From positions 1 through 10,571 of the forward strand of contig PLTL01000318.1 of NCBI GenBank assembly GCA_003164475.1: a stretch of DNA of 10,571 nucleotides, read 5' to 3'. The translations under genes and the position numbers were made by a program. Below are positions 1 to 6,398 of this stretch, one piece after another. Position 1 is the first letter of the stretch. Each line of letters starts with the position of its first letter. The DNA comes from Candidatus Dormiibacterota bacterium (GTDB lineage: Bacteria > Chloroflexota > Dormibacteria > UBA8260 > Bog-877). The notes under the pieces are model-generated. The model ran no database searches and was not told where the DNA came from. It saw only the letters and a program-made list of their open reading frames with translations.

Positions 1-735
1 CTGCTCCTCATCGGTGGATCCGGGGTTAGTGCTGGTGTCCCCGTCGACGCTGATGGTGTTGAAGCTGGACCGGGCCCCGGCTCGAAGCAGCTGCGCGAGC
101 AGCACCGGCGAGACCCTGGCGTCGGTGGTCACGAAGGCCAGCAGGGTTGCCATCTCGGGATGGATCATGCCCGACCCCTTGGCCATGCCCCCCACCGTGT
201 GGACCACCCCACCCACCTCAAAGCGGGCCTCGGCCTCCTTGGGATGGGTGTCGGTGGTCATGATCGCCTCGGCGGCCAGGCGGCCCTGGCCGCGATCCAG
301 CCCCCGCCCGGCGGCGATGATCGCCGCCCGGACCCGCTCGATTGGCAGCGGTCTCCCGATGACCCCGGTGGAGGCCACCAACACCTCACTCGGGGCACAG
401 TCGACCACGTCGGCCGTGGTCTGAGCCATCCGGAGTGCATCGGCCAGGCCGCGGGAGCCGGTGCAGGCGTTGGCGTTGCCGCTGTTGACCACCACCGCCC
501 GGGCAAGCCCCCGCTTGAGGTGGATCTGACTGACCACCACTGGGGCGGCCTTGACCCGGTTGCTGGTGAACACCCCCGCCGCGGCGGCGGTCGTCTGGCT
601 GGCCAGGATGGCAACGTCGGGTCGGGACCCTCCGTCGCCGCGCACGTCGGCGCCGGCGGTCCCAGCCCGGAACCCGCTGGCCGCGGTGACCCCGCTGGGG
701 GCCGCACTCGCCGCCTGGCCCGCTCTCACGGCCAT
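1..735 (-). CDS. argJ: Glutamate N-acetyltransferase / ornithine acetyltransferase ArgJ (5' part, cut by window edge)
   Basis: ArgJ transfers the acetyl group from N-acetylornithine to glutamate, recycling acetate in cytoplasmic arginine synthesis. Some family members also use acetyl-CoA. The first 245 codons are present and the gene runs off the left edge. Visible family motifs are NSGNANACTG (residues 84-93), STGVIG (122-127), KGSGMIHPEMATLLAF (186-201) and SFNTISVDGDTST (224-236). ArgJ cleaves itself before the Thr of the ATLL motif, here Thr197, which becomes the nucleophile of the beta chain. The ATG at 735 overlaps the end of argC by 10 bp, so the two genes are almost certainly translated from one message. 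No strong ribosome binding site is seen, so translational coupling is likely. Just before the edge the sequence reads STN-PGSTDEEQ where the family usually continues STND. This may be local divergence. Identity is firm. Confidence 0.95.
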   Translation of the reverse strand, partial: MAVRAGQAASAAPSGVTAASGFRAGTAGADVRGDGGSRPDVAILASQTTAAAAGVFTSNRVKAAPVVVSQIHLKRGLARAVVVNSGNANACTGSRGLADALRMAQTTADVVDCAPSEVLVASTGVIGRPLPIERVRAAIIAAGRGLDRGQGRLAAEAIMTTDTHPKEAEARFEVGGVVHTVGGMAKGSGMIHPEMATLLAFVTTDARVSPVLLAQLLRAGARSSFNTISVDGDTSTNPGSTDEEQ

Positions 736-1754
736 TGCGGGAGGCTCGCGATTCCCGCCGTCGGCTCCAGGCCGAAGCGCATGTTCATCACCTGGATGGC
801 CTGGGAGGAGGCCCCCCGACCGAGGTTGTCCAGGACCGCCGCGACCACCAGGTGGGGACCCTGCTGAGCCAGGCTGATCCAGCAGAGGTTGGTGTGGCTG
901 GTCTGCTTGCTGGGAACGGGGGCGTCGGAGACGCGCACGAAGGGCTGATCCCGGTACTGGCTGCGGTACTCGGCTCGGAGTTGGTCCAGCGTCACCCCCG
1001 GGCGCAGCCGCAGGTAGCAGGTGACCTCGATGCCGCGGGTCATGGGGACCAGGTGGGGCACGAAGGTGACCGCGAAGGGGCTCCCAAAGAGCTCACCCAG
1101 AACCTGCTCCATCTCCGGCTGGTGGCGGTGCCCGCCCACGGCGTACGGCTTCACCGACTCGTCAAGCTCGCTGAAGAGGTATTCGGTCCCGGCGCCGCGG
1201 CCGGCGCCGCTCACCCCGGTCTTGCCGTCGATCACCACCTCAGGCTCGACCAGACGGCGGGCGGCCGCGGGCCCGCAGGCCAGGATCGCCGCCGTGGAAA
1301 AGCATCCCGGCAGCGCCAGGATCCGCGCGTTCAGGATCTGCGCGGGACGGAGCTCGGGCAGGGCCAGGACCGCCTCGGCCAGGAGCTCGGGGCTGGGGTG
1401 GGAGCTCCCGTACCAGCGCTGGAAGCTGGCCGCGGAGCTGAGCCGAAAGTCGGCCGACACATCCAGCACCACCGCGCCCCCAGCCAGCCACGCGGGCGTC
1501 GAACGGGCCGCCTCGCCGTGGGGCAGAGCACTGATGACCACATCGCAGCCAGCCCCGTCGACGGACTCGACCATCTCCATGTGGCACTCCGAGCCCGGGT
1601 AGACATCGGCATGGACCCTCCCCGGCTGACTGCGGGACGCGATCTCCGTCAACTCCACCGCCGGGTGGCCGCTGAGCAGCCGCAGACAGCCGGCACCGGC
1701 GTAACCGGTGGCGCCGGCCAGCGAAACCCGCAGTCGCTTCTCCCTCCAGGCCAT
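726..1754 (-). CDS. argC: N-acetyl-gamma-glutamyl-phosphate reductase ArgC
   Basis: ArgC is the NADPH-dependent reductase that converts N-acetylglutamyl phosphate to the semialdehyde in arginine synthesis. The 342-aa length is normal. The N-terminal nucleotide-binding loop is GATGYAGAGCLRLL (14-27), followed by SALPHG (75-80). The catalytic cysteine is Cys151 in LPGCFST, where many homologues have NPGCYPT. Then come KTGVSGAGR (178-186), the GHRHQPEM segment (208-215) with the catalytic histidine, FVPHLVPMTRGI (231-242) and DNLGRGASSQAIQ (309-321). The ATG at 1754 gives the expected short lead into the Rossmann fold. It has no SD sequence but has a -10-like hexamer six bases upstream, so it may be leaderless. 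It is first in the argC-argJ operon, and an ArgR-like operator lies just upstream. Confidence 0.96.
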   Translation of the reverse strand: MAWREKRLRVSLAGATGYAGAGCLRLLSGHPAVELTEIASRSQPGRVHADVYPGSECHMEMVESVDGAGCDVVISALPHGEAARSTPAWLAGGAVVLDVSADFRLSSAASFQRWYGSSHPSPELLAEAVLALPELRPAQILNARILALPGCFSTAAILACGPAAARRLVEPEVVIDGKTGVSGAGRGAGTEYLFSELDESVKPYAVGGHRHQPEMEQVLGELFGSPFAVTFVPHLVPMTRGIEVTCYLRLRPGVTLDQLRAEYRSQYRDQPFVRVSDAPVPSKQTSHTNLCWISLAQQGPHLVVAAVLDNLGRGASSQAIQVMNMRFGLEPTAGIASLPQWP

Positions 1755-1760
1755 CGCGGC

Positions 1761-1766
1761 ATGATT
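1761..1766 (-). promoter_or_regulatory. Candidate -10 box of a leaderless argC promoter
   Basis: On the minus strand the hexamer AATCAT matches TATAAT at four of six positions and ends exactly 6 nt before the argC ATG. That would place the transcription start at or next to the start codon. There is no SD sequence here. The match is modest and no -35 box is obvious. Confidence 0.3.
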
Positions 1767-1779
1767 GCATATTTATGCG
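1766..1779. promoter_or_regulatory. Candidate ArgR operator (ARG box) upstream of argC
   Basis: The sequence TGCAT-ATTT-ATGCG has the layout of the known ARG box: a 5-bp half site, four A/T bases, and an inverted 5-bp half site. The inner GCATA-TT-TATGC arms (1767-1778) form a perfect inverted repeat. It is an A/T-rich island in very GC-rich DNA and lies just upstream of argC, overlapping the last base of the putative -10 box. A bound hexameric ArgR would block that promoter, the standard arrangement for arginine-repressed biosynthesis genes. No argR gene is in the window, so the regulator is inferred. Confidence 0.55.
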
Positions 1780-1937
1780 TCGGCGTGACAAGCCGGCCCG
1801 GACCTCGGGGGGGGCAGCCACCGCCCGAACCTGGCCGGTGCCGCAGGCCTGGCAGGCCCCACCCCATCGGAATCAGGTTGGCCAGCTGCTCCGCTCGGTG
1901 CGGCCCGCCCGCCTCAGGGCGCCGGAGCGGCCGCACA

Positions 1938-2969
1938 ATGGTCACCATGAATCTAACCACGACCGGGCGCGAAATCCACCTGATCACCCGCCCCAGGGGA
2001 TGGCCGGTGGCGGACAACTTCGAACTCGTGACCAAGGAGGTGGAGGCGGCTCCGGAGGACGTGGTGGTCCGCAACCAGTTCCTCTCGGTCGACCCCTACA
2101 TGCGCGGCCGGATGAGTGATGCCAGGTCCTATTCGCCTCCGTTCCAGCTCGGCCATGTGATGGACGGTGGAGCGGTTGGAAAGGTCGTGTCCGCCCCTCC
2201 CGGCGCCATCCTGGCACCCGGCGACACCGTACTCCACCGGCTCGGGTGGCGCGAATTCGCGGTCGGGCCCCCGGCCGCCTTCCGCCAGATCCAGCCGCTT
2301 CCGGGCGTGCCCGCCTCCGCCTACCTCGGTGCCCTGGGGATGCCGGGCCTCACCGCGTACGTGGGCCTCCTCGACATCGCTCACTTCCAGCCGGGGGAGT
2401 CTGTGTTCGTCTCCGCAGCCGCCGGTGCGGTCGGGAGCATGGTCGGCCAGCTGGCCAGGTCCAGGGGCGCGGGTCTGGTCATCGGCAGTGCCGGCTCCGC
2501 TGCCAAGGTGGAACACCTGACCAGAGATCTGGGCTACGACACCGCCTTCAACTACCACGATGGCGATATCACCGCGTTGCTGACCGCGGCGGCCGGGGAG
2601 CGGGGGATCGACGTCTACTTCGACAACGTGGGCGGGGATCACCTGGAGGCCGCCCTGGCGGTCCTGAGGCCGCACGGCAGAGTCGCCATGTGTGGCTCCA
2701 TCTCCAGCTACAACGCGGAATCGGCTCCACCTGGCCCGCGCAATCTGACCCTGGCGGTGGGCAAGCGGCTGCGCTTGGAGGGATTCCTCGTGGGCGACCA
2801 TCTGGACCGGGAGGCCGAGTTCCTCAGCGAGGTCGGCGGCGGCATCCTGGCCGGCACGACCGTGGCCGACGAGACCGTGGTGGCCGGAATCGAGAACATG
2901 GTGGAGGCCTTCCTGGGCATGATGCGCGGCACCAACCTCGGCAAGATGGTGGTGCGGGTCGGGGATTGA
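1938..2969 (+). CDS. NADP-dependent oxidoreductase, MDR superfamily (CurA / YfmJ / leukotriene B4 12-hydroxydehydrogenase type)
   Basis: This is a zinc-free medium-chain reductase. Family members reduce the double bond of alpha,beta-unsaturated ketones or aldehydes with NADPH in the cytoplasm; the substrate here is unknown. The 343-aa length is typical. Visible motifs are VDPYMRGRM (51-59) in the GroES-like domain, GMPGLTAY (134-141), the nucleotide-binding stretch SAAAGAVGSMVGQLAR (159-174), DVYFDNVGG (225-233), the Gly-Arg-Val stretch ending in CGSISSYN (252-259), and the C-terminal GKMVVRV. The ATG at 1938 has GGAG ten bases upstream (1924-1927). An in-frame ATG at 1947 is also possible: it has CACAAT seven bases upstream and gives an N-terminus beginning MNLTTTGREI, which fits the family well. 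The gene stands alone, divergent from argC across about 180 bp. Confidence 0.92.
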   Translation: MVTMNLTTTGREIHLITRPRGWPVADNFELVTKEVEAAPEDVVVRNQFLSVDPYMRGRMSDARSYSPPFQLGHVMDGGAVGKVVSAPPGAILAPGDTVLHRLGWREFAVGPPAAFRQIQPLPGVPASAYLGALGMPGLTAYVGLLDIAHFQPGESVFVSAAAGAVGSMVGQLARSRGAGLVIGSAGSAAKVEHLTRDLGYDTAFNYHDGDITALLTAAAGERGIDVYFDNVGGDHLEAALAVLRPHGRVAMCGSISSYNAESAPPGPRNLTLAVGKRLRLEGFLVGDHLDREAEFLSEVGGGILAGTTVADETVVAGIENMVEAFLGMMRGTNLGKMVVRVGD

Positions 2970-3370
2970 GGCGCCGCTCCTCTCCCCCTGCGGGTCGGCC
3001 TCGATGAGCACCCTGGCCACCGGTCGGAGCACGCCAGGTGCAAGCTGAGCCCCCACACACGGGTACCGGCCTCTCGGAGCTTCCTCAGGGTGGCCCGGCG
3101 CCGGTGAGAGCAGGGCTGGGCGCTCACGCCCGAGGGGGGAGTGCTGGTGGTCACGCCGCCGGCCCGGCAGTACCCGCGGCATCGTGTTCCAGCAGCAGGT
3201 GGAGGGACGTGACGCTGACCTTCACCGCCACCTCCAGGGGTTGGCCGCGGCTGAAGCCGGCTTCCAGGGCTGCCGCTCCAGATCCACTACACAGGGCCGA
3301 CTGGTCGCAGGGCCGAGAGTCGCCTCGCCCGCGAGGCACCGATCCGAGCCCGGAGCCGGGGGGGGAGACA

Positions 3371-3396
3371 ATCGCCGATGTTCCCAGGCCGGCGAT
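3371..3396. repeat. 7-bp perfect inverted repeat upstream of the AAA+ gene
   Basis: ATCGCCG (3371-3377) is mirrored by CGGCGAT (3390-3396) with a 12-nt spacer. It lies about 70 bp before the AAA+ start codon and has no T-run after it. It could be an operator or an mRNA leader hairpin. A 7-bp arm in DNA this rich in G and C may also be chance. Confidence 0.3.
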
Positions 3397-3451
3397 CGGC
3401 CCGGAAGCCGAGTTGGAAGTACCGCAGGTGCTCTCCACCCGTTAGATTCCC

Positions 3452-3456
3452 AGGAG
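3452..3456 (+). promoter_or_regulatory. Ribosome binding site AGGAG of the AAA+ gene
   Basis: AGGAG ends ten bases before the ATG at 3467. It is one of the clearer SD sequences in the window. It favours the long form of the protein over the internal ATG at 3608, which has none. Confidence 0.6.
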
Positions 3457-3466
3457 AGGCCAGCTG

Positions 3467-4888
3467 ATGAGTGTTGAGTCCGTCGATCGAGGTGCCCCGC
3501 CGCCCCCGGTGCCGCTGCCCCGCGTGGGGAGCGCTGGGGCTGTCCACCCACGGGCCCGGGCCAGCGCTGGCCAGCGGAGCGAGTTCTGCCCACCCGCACC
3601 CCGGTCGATGGCGGAGCTCGGACTTCCCTTCTCGTTCGTCTGCGACCTCCTCCTCAAGATTCTCTACTTCAACGGCGACATGCTGGGCCGGGACCTGGCC
3701 GCCGCCGCCTGCCTCCCCTGGAGGCTCACTGCCGAAGGGATGGCCTTCCTGACCAAGGAGGGCTTCTTGGGGACCACCGGTGCCCGCGTAGCCCTCCGCG
3801 ACCAGGAGTTGTTCGCCGAGGGGATGGAGTACACCCTCACCGCCTCGGGCCGGGAGCGAACCCGGGAGTCGCTCCAGCTGAGCCAGTACGCCGGTCCGGC
3901 CCCGGTCCCCATCGGGGACTACGTGGCCAGCGCGCGGGAGTTGGTGGCCGAGGTGGGAGTGGTGGCGGCCGCCGCTCTGGCGCAGGCCCTGGGCGACCTG
4001 GTCCTCCCCGCTCGAGTGGTCGACGTGGTGGGCACCGCCCTGACCGCCCGCCAGGCCCTTTTCCTGTACGGGCCACCCGGGAACGGCAAGAGCACGATCG
4101 CCGAGGCCTGCGCCGCGGTGTTGGGCAACCCCATCTTCATCCCCCACGCGCTCTACGTGCACGGCGAGGTGGTGCGGGTCTTCGACCCGGTTCACCATCG
4201 CCGGGTGGAGGGGCCGCCGGTCCCCCACGATCGGCGCTGGACGTTGGTCTACCGCCCGATGGTCCGCACCGGCGGCGAGCTCCGAGCCCAGCAGCTGGAG
4301 CCGGCTTTCGACCGCGCCCTAGGCTTCTACGAGGCCCCGCTTCAGGTCAAGGCCAACGGGGGAATTTTCCACGTCGACGACTTCGGCCGGCAGGTCATCT
4401 CCCCGCGGGAGATCCTCAACCGCCTGATCGTTCCCCTGGAGACCGGAATCGACTACCTCAACATCGCGAGGGCCGGGACCACGGTCGGAGTCCCCTACGC
4501 CACCTTGCTGCTGCTCTCCACCAACCTCGACCCGTCAGAGCTGGTGGACGAGGCGTTCCTGCGCCGGGTCCGTTACAAGTCGCTGGTTCCCGACCCCAGC
4601 CCGGACGACTTCCGGGTGATCTTCCGCCAGGTCTGCGCGGCGCGCGGCATCAGCTACAGCGAAGAGGCGGTCGACTACCTGCTCGCCACCCACTACGTGG
4701 CCGCCAACCGCCCCCTGCGGGGCTGCCAGCCCCGCGATCTGGTCGACCAGCTGATCAGCACCGCCCGCTACCTGGGACGCGAGCCCCAGCTGATCCCCGA
4801 GATGATCGACCGGGTCGCCCACGCCTACTTCGCGGACTTCCGCTACGCCGCCGGGCTGATTCCTGAGGCACCGCGCCAGGGGGAGTGA
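3467..4888 (+). CDS. AAA+ ATPase with N-terminal winged-helix-like domain, uncharacterised family
   Basis: This 473-aa cytoplasmic protein is predicted to hydrolyse ATP; its partner and role are unknown. Residues 1-47 are Pro/Arg-rich and of low complexity. Residues 48-150 look like a winged-helix region (LPFSFVCDLLLKILYFNG, then EYTLTASGRERTRE). The AAA+ core has Walker A GPPGNGKST (202-210), a Walker-B-like segment GGIFHVDDFGRQ (298-309), a sensor-1 candidate STNLDP (351-356), an arginine-finger candidate in AFLRRVRYK (363-371), and a lid with GCQPRDLVDQL (419-429) that may supply sensor 2. The start at 3467 has a good SD; family members as I recall them begin near residue 48, so the ATG at 3608 is the alternative. 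I recall similar proteins in several phyla annotated only as AAA family ATPase. It has no clear operon partner here. Confidence 0.85.
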   Translation: MSVESVDRGAPPPPVPLPRVGSAGAVHPRARASAGQRSEFCPPAPRSMAELGLPFSFVCDLLLKILYFNGDMLGRDLAAAACLPWRLTAEGMAFLTKEGFLGTTGARVALRDQELFAEGMEYTLTASGRERTRESLQLSQYAGPAPVPIGDYVASARELVAEVGVVAAAALAQALGDLVLPARVVDVVGTALTARQALFLYGPPGNGKSTIAEACAAVLGNPIFIPHALYVHGEVVRVFDPVHHRRVEGPPVPHDRRWTLVYRPMVRTGGELRAQQLEPAFDRALGFYEAPLQVKANGGIFHVDDFGRQVISPREILNRLIVPLETGIDYLNIARAGTTVGVPYATLLLLSTNLDPSELVDEAFLRRVRYKSLVPDPSPDDFRVIFRQVCAARGISYSEEAVDYLLATHYVAANRPLRGCQPRDLVDQLISTARYLGREPQLIPEMIDRVAHAYFADFRYAAGLIPEAPRQGE

Positions 4889-4929
4889 GCCGGCGTCGGC
4901 TCGACCGCCCCAGGATCGCGGCATGTGCG

Positions 4930-5296
4930 CCTGGCCCCCCCGCCCCTCCCCGAAGATCGCCCGCAGGGCGTCGCGAGCCCGGTCGGGGCGGCGGTCCCCG
5001 GGGCCCCGACCGCGGGAGGCATAGCCACGCTCGGCCATGGTGTCGACCACGCGGCTCAACCCCCGCCGGCTGGTGCCGAGCCGGCCGGCAAGCCGGCCGA
5101 CTGTCGCCGGGCCTGAAGCCAGCGCTCCCAGCACCCAGCGGCCGGAACTGGGCAGGTCCCCGAAGCCATCGCGCCGCAGCGCCTCCCGGCAGGCCCTCCG
5201 CTAGCGCCCCACGCCGCTCGCCAGCAGCGTCACCAACCGCGGACGCGGCCGGACCAGCGGAATGGCGGGGTCGCGCTCCGGCCGGTACCCGATCAT
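4930..5296 (-). pseudogene. Broken MarR-family transcriptional regulator
   Basis: Read on the minus strand from an ATG at 5296, the frame gives about 31 residues (ending RLVTLLASGVGR), a TAG stop at 5203-5201, and then continues in the same frame with REALRRDGFGDLP, VLGALASGPATVGRLAGRLG, TSRRGLSRVVDTMAERGYAS and RGRGPGDRRP. That is the typical MarR order: first helix, winged helix with recognition helix, and the DxRR wing. After DRRP the family pattern is lost, and the expected C-terminal dimerisation helices (roughly 50-60 residues) are missing before the AAA+ gene end is reached. So there is one nonsense change and a 3' truncation. MarR proteins usually repress a neighbouring or divergent gene; the GNAT gene starts divergently 188 bp away. 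A GTG at 5134 could still start a short wHTH fragment, but function is unlikely. The 3' limit is approximate. Confidence 0.6.
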
Positions 5297-5471
5297 CTCC
5301 CGCGGAGCGCGCCGGGCTGCGATTCAGTCACCAGCGTTGACATTCTGCGCACGTCACGCCCAGGACGCCCGCCGACGTCGAACTGCATGCGGAGGATCAG
5401 CATTGCGCGCCGGCGGCGCTGCGGTGGGGCTTCACCATGACCGCGCCACCGCCCGACCCTCAGCCAAGCTC

Positions 5472-5477
5472 GATAAT
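5472..5477 (+). promoter_or_regulatory. -10 box of a probable leaderless GNAT mRNA
   Basis: GATAAT matches TATAAT at five of six positions and ends six bases before the ATG at 5484. The transcript would therefore begin at or beside the start codon. No SD sequence precedes this ATG, which agrees with leaderless translation. Confidence 0.5.
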
Positions 5478-5483
5478 CCCGCA

Positions 5484-6338
5484 ATGCTTCGGAGGGGGAG
5501 GCACCACGACCCGCGGGCCCGGCAGCTCTGGGCTTCCGACGCACCCCGGGTGGAGGCCTTCCTGGAGGAGCACCCCCTGGAGACGGTCTTCCTGCGCAGC
5601 GAGATCCGCCAGGGGGCCCTGCGCCAGGGCGCCCTGCTCGGAGTGGAACACGGTCCCGACCGGCGCATCCACGGGGTGGTGATGCAGGGGCCGCTGGTGG
5701 TGCCCTGGGTGCCCGACCCCAGAGACCTGGCGCCGCTGGCCGCAGCGCTCAAGCCCCAGGCGTCCTGGGTCCAGTTGATCGTGGGGCCCAGCGACCAGGT
5801 GGCTGAGCTGCAGGCGCTGCTGGCGCCCTGGCTGCCGCCGGTACGCTTGCTTCGAGCGGAACAGCCCCATTACGCCGTTGACCTGGGCTCGGTAGCCCCA
5901 GCCCTGACCGACCCTCCGCCGCTGCGGCGGGCCCGCGTCGACGAGCTCGAGCAGATGGTCATGGTGGGGGCCGAGATGCACCTGGGGGAGGTCGGCATGG
6001 ATCCGCTGGTGGTCGATCCCTCGGGTTGGCGGGAGCGCGTCCTCAGCCTCATCCGCCGCGGCCGGATGTACGTCTGGATGGAAGGGGACCGGGTCGCCTT
6101 CAAGGCAGACTGTTCATCGGTCACCGCGGAGGCGGTTCAGATCCAGGGGGTCTGGACCGACCCCGGGCTGCGGCGGCAGGGGCGGGCGACCAGGGGCATG
6201 ACCACTCTCTGCCACCAGTTGCTCAAGGAGACCCAGTCGGTGACGCTGTTCGTCAACGACTTCAACCACACCGCCATTGGGGTCTACGAGAGGGTCGGTT
6301 TCAAGCGAATCGGGAGCATGCGCACGGTGCAGTACTGA
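5484..6338 (+). CDS. GNAT family N-acetyltransferase with DUF4081-like N-terminal domain
   Basis: GNAT enzymes move an acetyl group from acetyl-CoA to an amine; the substrate of this subfamily is not known. The 284-aa protein has two halves. Residues 15-140 resemble the DUF4081 region (EAFLEEHPLETVFLRSEI near the start). Residues 145-284 are the GNAT fold, with the V-W-x-x-P strand QGVWTDPGLRRQGRATRGM (221-239) containing the acetyl-CoA pyrophosphate loop RRQGRA, then VTLFVNDFNHTAIGVYERVGF (253-273), a classic C-terminal GNAT segment. The ATG at 5484 is chosen because no other usable start precedes the conserved part and a -10 box sits six bases upstream. A purine-rich stretch at 5491-5501 lies inside the gene and has no in-frame start after it. 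It is convergent with the TPR gene downstream and faces the MarR pseudogene upstream. Confidence 0.87.
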   Translation: MLRRGRHHDPRARQLWASDAPRVEAFLEEHPLETVFLRSEIRQGALRQGALLGVEHGPDRRIHGVVMQGPLVVPWVPDPRDLAPLAAALKPQASWVQLIVGPSDQVAELQALLAPWLPPVRLLRAEQPHYAVDLGSVAPALTDPPPLRRARVDELEQMVMVGAEMHLGEVGMDPLVVDPSGWRERVLSLIRRGRMYVWMEGDRVAFKADCSSVTAEAVQIQGVWTDPGLRRQGRATRGMTTLCHQLLKETQSVTLFVNDFNHTAIGVYERVGFKRIGSMRTVQY

Positions 6339-6398
6339 GCTTCCGGGGCCGCGCCAGCTGGCTCGGCAGCGACCGCAGGAGGTCAGGAGCTCAGTACT
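6331..6398. terminator. Inverted repeat spanning both stop codons of convergent genes; candidate bidirectional terminator
   Basis: AGTACTGAGC (6331-6340) is the exact reverse complement of GCTCAGTACT (6389-6398). The arms include the TGA stops of the GNAT gene (plus) and the TPR gene (minus). The pairing can be extended inward by about three more pairs, one of them G-U. The 48-nt loop contains a second palindrome, GCCAGCTGGC (6353-6362). There is no T-tract, so a classic intrinsic terminator is not proven. Placement between convergent genes supports a shared 3' end structure. Confidence 0.4.

Larger units (their letters stand above)
2970..3466. other. About 500 bp with no convincing gene
   Basis: The short open frames here on both strands are low-complexity and show no recognisable domain. 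The start of the stretch can fold into a weak hairpin around the oxidoreductase stop codon (GGGGA at 2961 with TCCCC at 2983, GAG/CTC inside), but no T-tract follows, so terminator status is doubtful. The 3' end holds an inverted repeat and the ribosome binding site of the AAA+ gene. It could be the promoter region of that gene plus decayed sequence. I see no tRNA or riboswitch. Confidence 0.5.

Noticed and set aside
735..1937. Long plus-strand open frame fused to the N-terminus of the oxidoreductase
   Set aside because: It is antisense to argC, has low-complexity composition and no domain; the oxidoreductase family starts near 1938-1947.
2961..2987. Hairpin around the oxidoreductase stop as an intrinsic terminator
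   Set aside because: The stem is interrupted by an uneven internal loop and no T-tract follows.
1953..3182. 409-codon minus-strand open frame opposite the oxidoreductase
   Set aside because: It is the antisense of a well-supported gene, His/Gly/Arg-rich, with no recognisable motif; high GC keeps such frames open.
3151..3438. 95-codon minus-strand frame in the gene-poor gap
   Set aside because: No SD, no recognisable domain, and composition like the other chance frames.
3287..4228. 313-codon minus-strand frame opposite the AAA+ gene
   Set aside because: Shadow of the AAA+ coding sequence; the plus strand has intact Walker motifs.
5074..5100. GCCGGCCGGC-rich stretch as a repeat or recombination site
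   Set aside because: It is explained as codons of the MarR pseudogene (GRLAGRLG) in high-GC DNA.
5337..5342. TTGACA as a -35 box
   Set aside because: Perfect hexamer but no -10-like sequence at 16-18 bp downstream and no start codon served by it.
5293..5544. 83-codon minus-strand frame overlapping the GNAT start
   Set aside because: Arg-rich, no SD or domain, and it covers the likely GNAT promoter.
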